Source of the DNA: Viridibacterium sp047600765
GTDB taxonomy: Bacteria > Pseudomonadota > Gammaproteobacteria > Burkholderiales > Rhodocyclaceae
Length of the DNA stretch: 64,000 bases
NCBI GenBank assembly: GCA_047600765.1
Contig: JASGKF010000001.1
Location: 1,612,001-1,676,000 of the forward strand
Direction of reading: 5' to 3'
In this document: one piece after another, positions 16,416 to 24,772 of the stretch
Layout of the letters: each line of letters starts with the position of its first letter
Position numbering within the stretch: the stretch's first letter is position 1
Program-made: the position numbers and the translations under genes
The notes under the pieces: generated by a model
The model's database searches: none
The model's input: the letters and a program-made list of their open reading frames with translations, nothing else
What the model was told of the DNA's origin: nothing

Positions 16416-17372
16416 TCAGACTGCCTTCGTTTCTTTTTCTGCGCGCTTGGCGATATCCGCCAGCACTTCTTCAGCATGTGCACGCGGCGCCATCGGGAAG
16501 CCCAGACGCGCGCGGCTGTCAACGTAACTCTGCGCAACGCTGCGCGCGAGGTCGCGGATACGGCCGATGTAGGCGGCACGCTCGGTTACGGAGATGGCAC
16601 CACGCGCATCGAGCAGGTTGAAGCTGTGCGCGGCCTTGAGCACTTGTTCGTAAGCCGGCAGTGCGAGCTGATGCGTCATCAGGTTCTTGGCCTGCTTCTC
16701 GTGCGCATTGAACGCGGTGAACAGGAAGTCGGCGTCGCTGTGCTCGAAGTTGTAGGTCGATTGCTCGACTTCGTTCTGCAGGTACACGTCGCCGTAGCTC
16801 AGTTTCGTACCGCCGCCATCGGTCCACACGAGGTCATACACGCGTTCGACGCCCTGCAGGTACATCGCGAGACGTTCGAGACCGTAGGTAATCTCACCCG
16901 TGATCGGTTTGCAGTTGATGCCGCCGACCTGCTGGAAGTAGGTGAACTGCGTGACTTCCATGCCGTTGAGCCAGACTTCCCAGCCCAAGCCCCAGGCCCC
17001 AAGCGTGGGGTTTTCCCAGTCGTCTTCAACGAAGCGCACATCGTTTTTCTTGAGGTCGAAACCCAGCGCTTCGAGCGAGCCGAGGTAGAGCTCGAGGATG
17101 TTCGCCGGCGCGGGCTTCAACACCACCTGGTACTGGTAGTAGTGCTGCAGGCGGTTGGGGTTCTCACCGTAGCGGCCATCCTTTGGGCGGCGCGAAGGCT
17201 GCACGTAGGCGGCCTTCCAGGGCTCGGGGCCCAATGCACGCAGGAAAGTGGCGGTGTGGCTGGTTCCGGCGCCGACTTCCATATCGTAGGGTTGCAGCAG
17301 GGCACAGCCCTGCGCGCCCCAGTAGGCCTGGAGCTTCTGGATGATGTCCTGGAAGGTGGGTTTTGCGCTCAT
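16416..17372 (-). CDS. glyQ: glycine--tRNA ligase alpha subunit
   Basis: Catalytic alpha chain of class II glycyl-tRNA synthetase, 318 residues. The highly conserved N-terminus TFQDIIQKLQAYWGAQGC is followed by LQPYDMEVGAGTSHTATFLR, YVQPSRRPKDGRYGENPNRL and GWEVWLNGMEVTQFTYFQQ, covering the class II motifs. The ATG at 17372 is chosen by family length; a longer frame upstream adds non-conserved sequence. It heads the operon glyQ-glyS-lipoprotein-xthA. I see no T-box or glycine riboswitch in the 230-bp divergent gap upstream. Confidence 0.96.
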   Translation of the reverse strand: MSAKPTFQDIIQKLQAYWGAQGCALLQPYDMEVGAGTSHTATFLRALGPEPWKAAYVQPSRRPKDGRYGENPNRLQHYYQYQVVLKPAPANILELYLGSLEALGFDLKKNDVRFVEDDWENPTLGAWGLGWEVWLNGMEVTQFTYFQQVGGINCKPITGEITYGLERLAMYLQGVERVYDLVWTDGGGTKLSYGDVYLQNEVEQSTYNFEHSDADFLFTAFNAHEKQAKNLMTHQLALPAYEQVLKAAHSFNLLDARGAISVTERAAYIGRIRDLARSVAQSYVDSRARLGFPMAPRAHAEEVLADIAKRAEKETKAV

Positions 17373-17602
17373 GTTGGGGTCTCTGGCCCGCGGGGCAGAC
17401 TGAAAACTGCGTGGAATGACGCGTGACGTCAAAGGGCCGGATTTTACAGGCAAGCCAGCAATCTCCACATCTTTATGCGGGTTTCGGTGCGATGCGTCAT
17501 GCGGTATCGCGCCAGCACGGCTAGGATGGGGGCTCAGAACAATCCGCGTCACGGCAAGCATGAGGCGCGGGAGGCAATCCAGGGACACTGAGAGGGACCC
17601 GT

Positions 17603-18526
17603 ATGGGTGCGTGGTATCGCTTCACCGTTTTCTTGCTGTGCCTGCCAGCCATGGCCTTTGCGCAATCCGGCATTGGTTCGCGCTTCGTCTATCCGCCGCC
17701 CGAGTCTGCCACGGACCAGCGCCACACCTACTACTGGGAGCTGCTCGAAGCGGCGCTCAAGTCCAATCGCGACAAGTACGGCGACTACCAGCTGACGGCC
17801 TACCCGGTCGCCATGACCTTTCCGCGTGCAGTATCGGAGGTGGAAAGCGGAACAGGACGCGTCAACATCGTGGCGCGCGCAACCAACCTCGACCTCGAAT
17901 CACGCATGCTCCCCGTGCCCCTGCCGCTCGACAAGGGTCTGCTGGGCTACCGCCTGTTCCTCATCATGCCGCCCACACAGGCGCAACTCGACAAGGTGCG
18001 GACGCTGGACGACCTGCGCCAGTTCAGCATCGGCCAGGCTTCGGCATGGACCGACGTGAAGATTCTCGGCGGCAATGACTTCAAGGTCGTCATCGGCGAG
18101 AACTACGAAGGCCTGTTCCAGATGTTGGGCGCGCGCCGCTTTGACCTGTTCTCGCGCGGCGTCAACGAGATTGCCTCCGAATGGCAGACGCATCGCGACC
18201 TCGTGCCGGGCATCAGCATCGAAAAGAATTTCGTCGTGCACTACCCGCTACCACGCTACTTCTTCGTGCCACGCACACCGGAAGGCCAGGCCATGGCCGA
18301 ACGCATCACCGACGGCCTGAAGCGGCTGGTTGCCAGCGGCGAATTCGAACGCCGCTACCAGGCCTACAAACGTCTCGTGCTGGCTGACGTACCGCTGGCC
18401 GGCCGCAAGATCTTCCGCCTCGCCAATTCGCAGCTCTCATCCCTGGCGCCGCCCCTCAACGACAAGCGCTGGTGGGACGATCTCGCGCCCGAATTGTCGG
18501 CCACTGTGCGCAGCGGAGAAAAATGA
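17603..18526 (+). CDS. periplasmic substrate-binding-like protein (family 3 type)
   Basis: 307-residue exported protein with a signal peptide (FTVFLLCLPAMAFA). The rest resembles bacterial extracellular solute-binding family 3 proteins: a hinge pattern with RAVSEVESGTGRVNIVARATN, TLDDLRQFSIGQASAW, and a C-terminal helix with LKRLVASGEFERRYQAYKR. No transporter genes are adjacent and the ORF ends just before a tRNA promoter, so it is an orphan. Such orphan members often act as sensor inputs or have unknown roles. The GAGAGGGACCCGT stretch upstream supplies a weak ribosome site. Confidence 0.7.
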   Translation: MGAWYRFTVFLLCLPAMAFAQSGIGSRFVYPPPESATDQRHTYYWELLEAALKSNRDKYGDYQLTAYPVAMTFPRAVSEVESGTGRVNIVARATNLDLESRMLPVPLPLDKGLLGYRLFLIMPPTQAQLDKVRTLDDLRQFSIGQASAWTDVKILGGNDFKVVIGENYEGLFQMLGARRFDLFSRGVNEIASEWQTHRDLVPGISIEKNFVVHYPLPRYFFVPRTPEGQAMAERITDGLKRLVASGEFERRYQAYKRLVLADVPLAGRKIFRLANSQLSSLAPPLNDKRWWDDLAPELSATVRSGEK

Positions 18527-18527
18527 G

Positions 18528-18556
18528 TTGACGCTGTGCGATGGCTTGTCTAATAT
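18528..18556 (+). promoter_or_regulatory. sigma-70 promoter for the tRNA-Lys pair
   Basis: TTGACG (18528-18533), a 17-bp spacer, and TAATAT (18551-18556): near-consensus hexamers with ideal spacing, starting two bases after the stop of the preceding gene and about 85 bp before the first tRNA. Confidence 0.75.
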
Positions 18557-18640
18557 GCCGCCCTTCACCGCAGTCAGATTCCCGCCTTCTGTTCGATCAT
18601 CGCAAGCGCGTTTGAGCGGCGCGGCGGACAAAGCCTCCGG

Positions 18641-18716
18641 GGGTCGGTAGCTCAGTCGGTAGAGCAGCGGACTTTTAATCCGTTGGTCGCGAGTTCGAGT
18701 CTCGCCCGACCCACCA
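18641..18716 (+). tRNA. tRNA-Lys (anticodon TTT)
   Basis: 76 nt with a 7-bp acceptor stem (GGGTCGG / CCGACCC), D-arm AGCTCAGTCGGTAGAGC, anticodon loop CTTTTAA giving TTT, T-arm GCGAGTTCGAGTCTCGC and encoded CCA. Decodes AAA and AAG. Confidence 0.96.
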
Positions 18717-18740
18717 TCGGGCAAGACGGCGAGTGAAAAG

Positions 18741-18840
18741 TGATTCGTTGCAAAGTGGCGCTGGCTAGGCGCACCGACGCAGACAGTACGTCGTACGGCA
18801 AGGCGGTGTAACAACGCCAGAGGCACTTTGCAACGAATCA
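18741..18840. repeat. 100-bp inverted-repeat element between two tRNA genes
   Basis: Perfect 17-bp inverted termini: TGATTCGTTGCAAAGTG (18741-18757) and its complement CACTTTGCAACGAATCA (18824-18840). The pairing continues inward with 8 of 10 matches. The interior holds the palindrome GTACG-T-CGTAC (18786-18796). It has no coding capacity. It could be a MITE or REP-like repeat, or a large hairpin processed from the tRNA transcript; I see no target-site duplication and no second copy in this window. Confidence 0.7.
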
Positions 18841-18842
18841 AT

Positions 18843-18918
18843 GGGGGTATAGCTCAGTTGGTAGAGCAGCGGACTCTTAATCCGTAGGTCCAAGGTTCAA
18901 GTCCTTGTGCCCCCACCA
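18843..18918 (+). tRNA. tRNA-Lys (anticodon CTT)
   Basis: 76 nt with acceptor stem GGGGGTA / TGCCCCC (one G-T pair), D-arm AGCTCAGTTGGTAGAGC, anticodon loop CTCTTAA giving CTT, T-arm CAAGGTTCAAGTCCTTG and encoded CCA. It decodes AAG. Its D-arm and anticodon stem nearly match the TTT isoacceptor 126 bp upstream, so the pair may be an old duplication. Confidence 0.96.
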
Positions 18919-18924
18919 GAATAA

Positions 18925-18960
18925 AAAAGGCCCGGTCTTCTGACCGGGCCTTTTGCTTTT
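18925..18960 (+). terminator. rho-independent terminator of the tRNA-Lys unit
   Basis: Stem AAAAGGCCCGGTC (18925-18937), TTCT loop, GACCGGGCCTTTT (18942-18954), then a T-rich tail. It is symmetric, so it can also stop the convergent ABC permease transcript. Confidence 0.9.
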
Positions 18961-18986
18961 TTCTCTGCAGCTTTCCGCTGCCCTAC

Positions 18987-19764
18987 TCAGCCCGGTGCGT
19001 TCTGCCCGCGGATCGCCCAGCCTGTCACACGACGCTCGACCCAGGCGAACAGTTCGTAGGTCACCACGCCCATCGCACCGATGACGATGAGGCCCGCGAA
19101 CACCAGCGGCATGTTGCTCGATGAGCTGGCGCTCATCATGAGGTAGCCGATGCCTTCGTTCGACGCGACGGTCTCCGACACCACCGAGCCAACGAAGGCC
19201 AGCGTGATGGCTACCTTGAGCGAAGCGAAGAAGAAAGGCATGGAGCGCGGGAAGCCGACCTTCATGAGGATGTCGAGACGCGACGCGCCCAGCGAACGCA
19301 GCACGTCTTCGAGTTCGGGCTCCAGCGTGGCCAGCCCCGTCGCAACGTTGACCATCACCGGGAAGAACGAGATCAGGAAGGCTGTGAGGATGGCCGGCAC
19401 GGTGCCGATGCCGAACCACAGCACCAGCACGGGCACGAAGGCCACTTTCGGGATGCTGTTGAAGGCCACCAGCAGGGGATACAGCGCGCGATAGACGACG
19501 GCTGAAGAGCCCAGTGCCGCGCCGAGCACGAGCCCCACGACAACCGCAATCGCAAAGCCCGCCATGGTGGTGAGGAAAGTCTGCGTGGCGTGCTGCAGGA
19601 TGGGTTGGGCGAGCGACATGCCGACCTTGTAGAACCTCGCTGGGCGCGGGGAACAGGAAGGACGGTACGTCGAAGCCGACACAGATGACCTGCCAGACGA
19701 GAACGAAGAAGGCGGCCACCATCCAGGGGGCCAGTTTCATGATGGTGCGACGGGAAAGATGCAT
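18987..19764 (-). CDS. ABC transporter permease, NitT/TauT family, frameshifted in this sequence
   Basis: Inner-membrane subunit of an uptake system, about 258 residues after repair. About six transmembrane segments: FFVLVWQVICVGF at the N-terminus, then GFAIAVVVGLVLGAALG and four more. The EAA-type loop reads LEDVLRSLGASRLDILMKVGFP, which contacts the ATPase. An extra base at 19633/19634 makes GTTCTAC out of GTCTAC; removing it joins FPAPSEV to YKVGMSLAQPIL. The start MHLSRRTIMKL at 19764 has GAGAGG upstream and lies 10 bp after the ATPase stop. It is the last gene of the SBP-ATPase-permease operon and shares its downstream terminator with the tRNA unit. Confidence 0.82.
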
Positions 19765-19774
19765 GTCGGGCCTC

Positions 19775-20555
19775 TCAGGATTCGCGCACGCGGCCGATGG
19801 CCTCGCGCAGGACATGCACATGCGATGCAAAGGCATCGGTGTAGGTGACTTCGAGATCGCGCGGACGTGGCAGATCGATCTCGCGGCGCACGAGGATACG
19901 GCCCGGGCGCTTGCTCATGACGTACACGGTGTCTGCGAGGAAGACGGCTTCGCGCAGGTCGTGGGTCACGAGCACGACGGTGAATGGCTGCTGCTGCCAG
20001 AGGTCGCGCAGCATGCACCACAGCTCTTCACGCGTGAAGGCGTCGAGCGCGCCGAAGGGCTCGTCGAGCATCAACAGGCGTGGCTTGTGGATCAGCGCGC
20101 GACAGATCGACGCACGCTGCTGCATGCCGCCCGACAGCTCCCACGGAAACTTGTCTTCGAAGCCGGCCAGCCCTACCCGCTTGAGCTGTGCGCGCGCCAT
20201 CTCTTCGTACTCGGCGCGCTTGCTGCGCAGGGTCGATCGATAAGGCTCGACGATTTCCATGGGCAACATGACGTTCTCTAGCGTCGTGCGCCAAGGCAGC
20301 AGGTTGGCGGCCTGGAAGGCCATGCCGACGATGGACAGCGGGCCGCCGACTTCACGGCCATTGACGTAAACATAGCCGGCTGAGGGCGGCTTGAGCCCCG
20401 ACACCAGCTTCATCATGGTGGAACTTGCCACAGCCCGAGGGACCGACGACAGCGACGAACTCGCCCTCACGGATGTCGAGTGACACATCCTCGATGGCAC
20501 GCGCACCGCCCTCGGTGTAGCTGAGGCTAACCTGCTCGAATCGTACGAAACTCAT
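19775..20555 (-). CDS. ABC transporter ATP-binding protein, NitT/TauT family, frameshifted in this sequence
   Basis: ATPase subunit of the same uptake system, about 259 residues after repair. The break lies inside Walker A: the sequence reads GCGK then an extra base at 20422/20423 (GTTCCAC for GTCCAC). Removing it restores GPSGCGKSTMMKLVSGL. Later motifs are intact: Q-loop MAFQAANLLPWRTTLENV, signature LSGGMQQRASICRAL, Walker B LLMLDEPFGALD and the switch His in VLVTHDLREA. ATG at 20555 (MSFVRFEQVSLSY). It lies 64 bp after the binding-protein gene, across a GC hairpin. Confidence 0.85.
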
Positions 20556-20584
20556 TCTGCTCTCTGGGGTATGCAGCAAGTGCG

Positions 20585-20608
20585 ACGGGCCCGTTATGGC
20601 GGGCCCGT
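20585..20608 (-). repeat. intercistronic stem-loop
   Basis: ACGGGCCCG (20585-20593), 6-nt loop, CGGGCCCGT (20600-20608). It sits between the binding-protein gene and the ATPase gene without a T tract on the minus strand, as expected for a 3' mRNA stabiliser that raises binding-protein levels over the membrane subunits. Confidence 0.55.
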
Positions 20609-20619
20609 TCGCGACTGGC

Positions 20620-21648
20620 TTACTTGATCAGGCGATCCGCCTTGGGCGGCAGGAAGGCTTCGGTGAACAGCAGCTTGGCATCGGGCACGGCAGGCAGCGC
20701 ATAGGCTTCGGCCGTCTCCTTCAGTGAGCGCGCCATGCGATCAGCCGTCACACCACCCAGGCCGACGGACTTTGCTTCCGGCGTCACGATGACGCTGCTG
20801 AGTGCCATCTTGAGACGACGCGTTTCCAGCGGCAGGTCGATCAGGGCGTCCTGCTTCTTCACGAATTCGGCCGCCGCATCGGGGTTGGCGATGGTTTCCT
20901 TGAGCGCCTTGTTGAAGGCGCGCAGGAAGCCTTCGACGAGCTTGGGTTTCTCGACGAGGAACTTGGGCGTGACGATGATGGCGTTGCCGTACAGCTCGAC
21001 ACCGAAGTCGTTGTAGAGCATGACTGTCAGATCAGACTCCTTCACGCCGCGCGCTTCCATGTTGAGGATGCTGGTGAAGGAGAAGCCTGTGATGCCATCG
21101 ACATCACCACGCGCCAGCATGGTCTCGCGCAGGGCGGGGTCCACCGACTGCCATTTGACGCTGTTCGGGTCGATCTTGTTGGACTTGGCAAAGGCCGGGA
21201 AGGCCTTGCGGCCCGCATCAAAGACCGGCGCAGCCAGCGTCTTGCCGGCCACGTCAGACGGCTTTGTCACACCCGCCTTCTTGAGGAAGACCACGGCCGC
21301 AGGCGTGAAGTTGTAGACCATGTACACGCCCTGCACCTTGGAGCCCGGCGTCTTGGCGTCGTACTCGGCCAGTGCGTTGAAGTCGGCGAAGCCCATTTCA
21401 TAGGCCCCGGTGGCGACGCGTGCCACCGCGCCCGCCGAACCGGCGCCAGCGTCTATCGTGACGTCCAGGCCTTCCGCTGCGAAGTATCCCTTGGCCTTGG
21501 CAAGCAGGAAGGGCGCAGACGGGCCTTCAAAGCGCCAGTCCAGCGTGAATTTGATCTTGGTGAGTTCCTGCGCACTGACACCTTGCGCAAGCGTGCAGAT
21601 GGCCAGCGCGCAGATTGTCCGCAACGCAGCCCTGACTGATGAAACCAT
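20620..21648 (-). CDS. ABC transporter substrate-binding protein (NMT1/THI5-like)
   Basis: Periplasmic binding protein of 342 residues with a signal peptide (AALRTICALAICTLAQGVSA). The NMT1/THI5 fold is indicated by KIKFTLDWRFEGPSAPFLLAKAKGYF (two blocks), the AGSAGAVARVATGAYEMGFAD ligand loop, and GKTLAAPVFDAGRKAFPAFA. The family carries nitrate, taurine, alkanesulfonates, thiamine precursors or riboflavin. The TLDW motif recalls the pyrimidine/thiamine-precursor group, but no thi gene or TPP riboswitch is nearby, so the substrate stays open. AGGAGG lies just upstream of the ATG at 21648. First gene of a three-gene operon. Confidence 0.82.
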   Translation of the reverse strand: MVSSVRAALRTICALAICTLAQGVSAQELTKIKFTLDWRFEGPSAPFLLAKAKGYFAAEGLDVTIDAGAGSAGAVARVATGAYEMGFADFNALAEYDAKTPGSKVQGVYMVYNFTPAAVVFLKKAGVTKPSDVAGKTLAAPVFDAGRKAFPAFAKSNKIDPNSVKWQSVDPALRETMLARGDVDGITGFSFTSILNMEARGVKESDLTVMLYNDFGVELYGNAIIVTPKFLVEKPKLVEGFLRAFNKALKETIANPDAAAEFVKKQDALIDLPLETRRLKMALSSVIVTPEAKSVGLGGVTADRMARSLKETAEAYALPAVPDAKLLFTEAFLPPKADRLIK

Positions 21649-21951
21649 GCTTTGCCTCCTGTGGCACAGATTGACGTGCTCACAGCCCAGCAACCTGCGT
21701 ACCATGATTTCAGCGGCAAATCGGGGCAATTCCCGGCTCCGCTACGCCCCAATCCAGGGCGCGGCAGCGCGGCTGCGCCGCAAGCCGCTCCAGTCCTTGC
21801 TCAGGGCGCTCCCATCTTGTGCGCTCGGTTGCCACTCATAACAAAACGTATATGAAGGGTATTGGCAACGCCACGCATGGGCCGCTCGCAAAAAACAAAA
21901 GGCACCCGGAGGTGCCTTCTGCATGTCGCTTGCGGCGCGAACCGCAAGGAC
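21649..21951. other. intergenic region between ABC operon and atp operon
   Basis: 303 bp holding the ribosome site and presumably the promoter of the ABC operon on the right side of its start, and the atp terminator (21890-21918). I find no convincing gene or other motif in the rest. Confidence 0.5.
21890..21918 (-). terminator. rho-independent terminator of the atp operon
   Basis: Stem AAGGCACC (21899-21906), CGGA loop, GGTGCCTT (21911-21918). On the minus strand the stem is followed by TTTTGTTTTTT, 34 bp after the atpC stop. Confidence 0.88.
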
Positions 21952-22377
21952 TCAGTGCTTGATCGAACGCAGCTTTTCGATAGCTGCGATCTGCGCCACG
22001 GATGCTGCCAGTTCGGCTTGCGCCTTGGCGATATCCAGGCTGCCATCGCGATTGGCAAGCTTCTCTTCAGCCTGACGCTTGGCTTCCAGCGCCTTGGCTT
22101 CATCGAGATCCTTGCCGCGGATGGCGGTGTCGGCCAGCACGGTCACCAGGCCCGGTTGCACTTCAAGCAGACCGCCCGCCACGAAGATCACTTCTTCTTC
22201 GCTCTGGTTCGGCAGCTTGATGCGCACGGTGCCCGGCTTGATGCGGGTCAGCAGCGGGGTGTGGCCGGGCAGGATGCCCAGTTCGCCCGACTCGCCCGGC
22301 AGCGACACGATCTCGGCCAGACCGGAGAAGAGAGACTCTTCTGCGCTGACGACATCGACGTGTACGGTCATTGCCAT
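21952..22377 (-). CDS. atpC: ATP synthase subunit epsilon
   Basis: Epsilon subunit of the F1 sector: part of the central stalk, regulates hydrolysis. 141 residues with the beta-sandwich N-terminal domain (VHVDVVSAEESLFSG, GELGILPGHTPLLTRIKPG) and the C-terminal helical hairpin ending KLRSIKH. GGAGAA lies before the first ATG (22377). Last gene of the operon, followed by a terminator. Confidence 0.96.
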   Translation of the reverse strand: MAMTVHVDVVSAEESLFSGLAEIVSLPGESGELGILPGHTPLLTRIKPGTVRIKLPNQSEEEVIFVAGGLLEVQPGLVTVLADTAIRGKDLDEAKALEAKRQAEEKLANRDGSLDIAKAQAELAASVAQIAAIEKLRSIKH

Positions 22378-22425
22378 GTTGGTTCTCCGTTAAGGGGCGC
22401 AGACTTCATCCGCGCCCTCGCCGCA

Positions 22426-23856
22426 TCACTGCAGGGTCTTGGCCTTTTCGACAGCTTCGTCGATACCGCCGACCATGTAGAAGGCTTGCTCCGGCAGGTG
22501 GTCGTATTCACCGGCCACGATGCCCTTGAAGCCACGGATGGTTTCCTTGAGCGGCACGTACTTGCCCGGCGAGCCCGTGAACACTTCTGCAACGTGGAAG
22601 GGCTGCGACAGGAAGCGCTGGATCTTGCGCGCGCGCGCCACGATCAGCTTGTCTTCCGGTGCGAGTTCGTCCATGCCCAGAATGGCGATGATGTCGCGCA
22701 GTTCCTTGTAGCGTTGCAGCGTTGCTTGCACGCCGCGCGCCACCGAGTAGTGCTCTTCACCGACGACCAGCGGGTCCAGCTGACGCGAAGTCGAGTCGAG
22801 CGGATCCACGGCGGGGTAGATACCCAGCGCAGCGATGTCACGCGACAGCACGACGGTCGAGTCAAGGTGAAGGAAGGTCGTTGCAGGCGACGGGTCGGTC
22901 AAGTCATCCGCAGGCACATACACGGCCTGGATCGAGGTGATCGAGCCGACCTTGGTCGAGGTGATGCGCTCTTGCAGACGGCCCATTTCTTCAGCCAGCG
23001 TCGGTTGGTAACCCACGGCGGAAGGCATACGGCCCAGCAGCGCGGACACTTCGGTACCGGCAAGGGTGTAGCGGTAGATGTTGTCGACGAAGAACAGGAT
23101 GTCGCGGCCTTCGTCACGGAACTTCTCGGCCATGGTCAGACCGGTCAGCGCGACGCGCAGACGGTTGCCCGGAGGCTCGTTCATCTGACCGAACACCATC
23201 GCCACCTTCGACTCCTTCATGTTGTCGAGCTGGATGACGCCGGCTTCTGCCATCTCGTGGTAGAAGTCGTTACCTTCACGGGTACGCTCACCCACGCCTG
23301 CGAACACCGACAGACCGCTGTGCTGCTTGGCGATGTTGTTGATGAGCTCAAGCATGTTCACCGTCTTGCCCACGCCGGCGCCGCCGAACAGGCCGACCTT
23401 GCCGCCCTTGGCGAACGGGCACACGAGGTCAATAACCTTGATGCCGGTTTCGAGCAGGTCAACCGAGGGCGACAGTTCGTCGAACTTCGGTGCGGGCTGG
23501 TGGATTTCACGACGCTCGTCGCTGTCGATCGGGCCGAGTTCGTCGATGGGACGACCCAGCACGTCCATGATGCGACCCAGCGTGCCGTGACCGACGGGCA
23601 CTGCAATGCCCTTGCCGCTTGCGTTGATCTTCATGCCGCGGCGGATGCCGTCGGAGGAGCCCATCGCAATGGTACGCACGACGCCGTCGCCGAGCTGTTG
23701 CTGGACTTCGAAGGTAAGACCCTTCTCGACCAGCGCGTTTTCTTCCGAAGCGTCGAGTTGCAGCGCTTCGTACACCTTGGGCATCGACTCGCGCGGGAAC
23801 TGGATGTCCACCACGGCGCCGATACACTGAACAACGGATCCTTGACTCATAGTCAT
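22426..23856 (-). CDS. atpD: ATP synthase subunit beta
   Basis: Catalytic F1 subunit, 476 residues and intact. Walker A GGAGVGKT, the catalytic GERTREGNDFYHE block, Walker B ILFFVDNIYRY (Tyr in place of the more usual Phe) and the YSVARGVQATLQRYKELRDI region are all present. It interacts with alpha in the alpha3-beta3 hexamer. It lies 22 bp after the atpG stop and 48 bp before atpC. Confidence 0.97.
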   Translation of the reverse strand: MTMSQGSVVQCIGAVVDIQFPRESMPKVYEALQLDASEENALVEKGLTFEVQQQLGDGVVRTIAMGSSDGIRRGMKINASGKGIAVPVGHGTLGRIMDVLGRPIDELGPIDSDERREIHQPAPKFDELSPSVDLLETGIKVIDLVCPFAKGGKVGLFGGAGVGKTVNMLELINNIAKQHSGLSVFAGVGERTREGNDFYHEMAEAGVIQLDNMKESKVAMVFGQMNEPPGNRLRVALTGLTMAEKFRDEGRDILFFVDNIYRYTLAGTEVSALLGRMPSAVGYQPTLAEEMGRLQERITSTKVGSITSIQAVYVPADDLTDPSPATTFLHLDSTVVLSRDIAALGIYPAVDPLDSTSRQLDPLVVGEEHYSVARGVQATLQRYKELRDIIAILGMDELAPEDKLIVARARKIQRFLSQPFHVAEVFTGSPGKYVPLKETIRGFKGIVAGEYDHLPEQAFYMVGGIDEAVEKAKTLQ

Positions 23857-23878
23857 TTCCCCAATTAGCTAAAAATCT

Positions 23879-24754
23879 TTAGACGGCCGCGGCGCCGCCG
23901 ACGATTTCCGAAATTTCTTTCGTGATCGCCGCCTGGCGGGTCTTGTTGTAGAACCAGCTGCAATTCCTTGATGACGTTACCGGCGTTGTCCGAAGCGGCC
24001 TTCATGGCCACCATGCGCGCAGACTGTTCGGAGGCCATATTCTCGGCCACCGACTGGTACACCAGCGCTTCGACGTAACGCACCAGCAGTTCGTCGATGA
24101 CGACTTGCGGGTCCGGTTCGTAGAGGTAGTCCCAGGATGCGCCTTCCGGTGCGCCCATCTGCTGGCCACTGAGCGGCAGCAACTGATCCAGACGTGCCTC
24201 CTGCTTCATCGTGTTGATGAAGTCGGTGTAGACCACGTAGAACCTTGTCGAGCTCGCCTGCCACGTACGCGTCGATCAGCACCTTGACGGGGCCGATGAG
24301 CTTGTCCATGCGCGGCGTGTCACCCAGACCAACAGCGTGCGACACGACCTTGGCGCCCATGCGCTGCATGAAGCCGAACCCCTTGTTGCCGATGGCGGCC
24401 ACCTGGATGTCGGTCACGCCGGCAGCTTGCCAGTCACGCATGCTGTTCGACAGCCAGACGCAGTGCGTTGGTGTTGAGACCACCGCAAAGACCCTTGTCG
24501 GTCGTCACGAGGATCACGCCAACGCGCGTCACGGATGCCGGCTCGGTCAGGAATGGATGCTTGTAATCCATGATCGAGGCCTGCGAGAGATTCGCCGCCA
24601 GGCGACGAATCTTCTCGGCATACGGGCGGGCGGAGCGCATGCGCTCCTGTGCCTTGCGCATCTTGGAAGCAGCAACCATCTCCATGGCCTTGGTGATCTT
24701 CTTCGTGTTTTGCACGCTCTTGATCTTGGTACGGATTTCCTTTCCGCTTGCCAT
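23879..24754 (-). CDS. atpG: ATP synthase subunit gamma, three frameshifts in this sequence
   Basis: Central-stalk subunit that rotates within alpha3-beta3. The N-terminal helix (GKEIRTKIKSVQNTKKITKAM), the middle domain and the C-terminal helix (ITKEISEIVGGAAAV) are all encoded but in three changing frames. Extra bases lie at 24446/24447, 24241/24242 and 23952/23953. Removing one at each gives RLAVDSMRDWQAAG, GELDKVYVVYTDFINTMKQ and QLVYNKTRQAAITKE, all standard gamma sequence, and a 290-residue protein, the normal length. All three extra bases create GTTCNAC where GTCNAC is expected. An unreadable atpG in an otherwise intact atp operon points to sequence error. Confidence 0.93.
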
Positions 24755-24772
24755 GCTGGTGCTCCCTTTCTC

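Noticed and set aside
17373..17602. T-box or glycine riboswitch before glyQ
   Set aside because: I could not find a T-box sequence or the conserved glycine aptamer core, and T-boxes are not expected in betaproteobacteria.
18717..18842. A third tRNA or other small RNA gene between the tRNA-Lys genes
   Set aside because: No cloverleaf, D- or T-loop consensus; the region is explained by the inverted-repeat element.
21649..21951. Thiamine (TPP) riboswitch before the NMT1/THI5-like transporter
   Set aside because: No CTGAGA or related TPP core motif is visible near the start; only a strong ribosome site and the atp terminator are seen.
20417..24450. Programmed ribosomal frameshifting at the GTTCNAC sites
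   Set aside because: No slippery heptamer, stop-proximal signal or downstream structure; three shifts within one gene and shifts inside Walker A make recoding implausible.
23879..24754. Reading the atpG region as three separate small genes
   Set aside because: The pieces align in order to one gamma subunit and need only three one-base corrections at the same motif.
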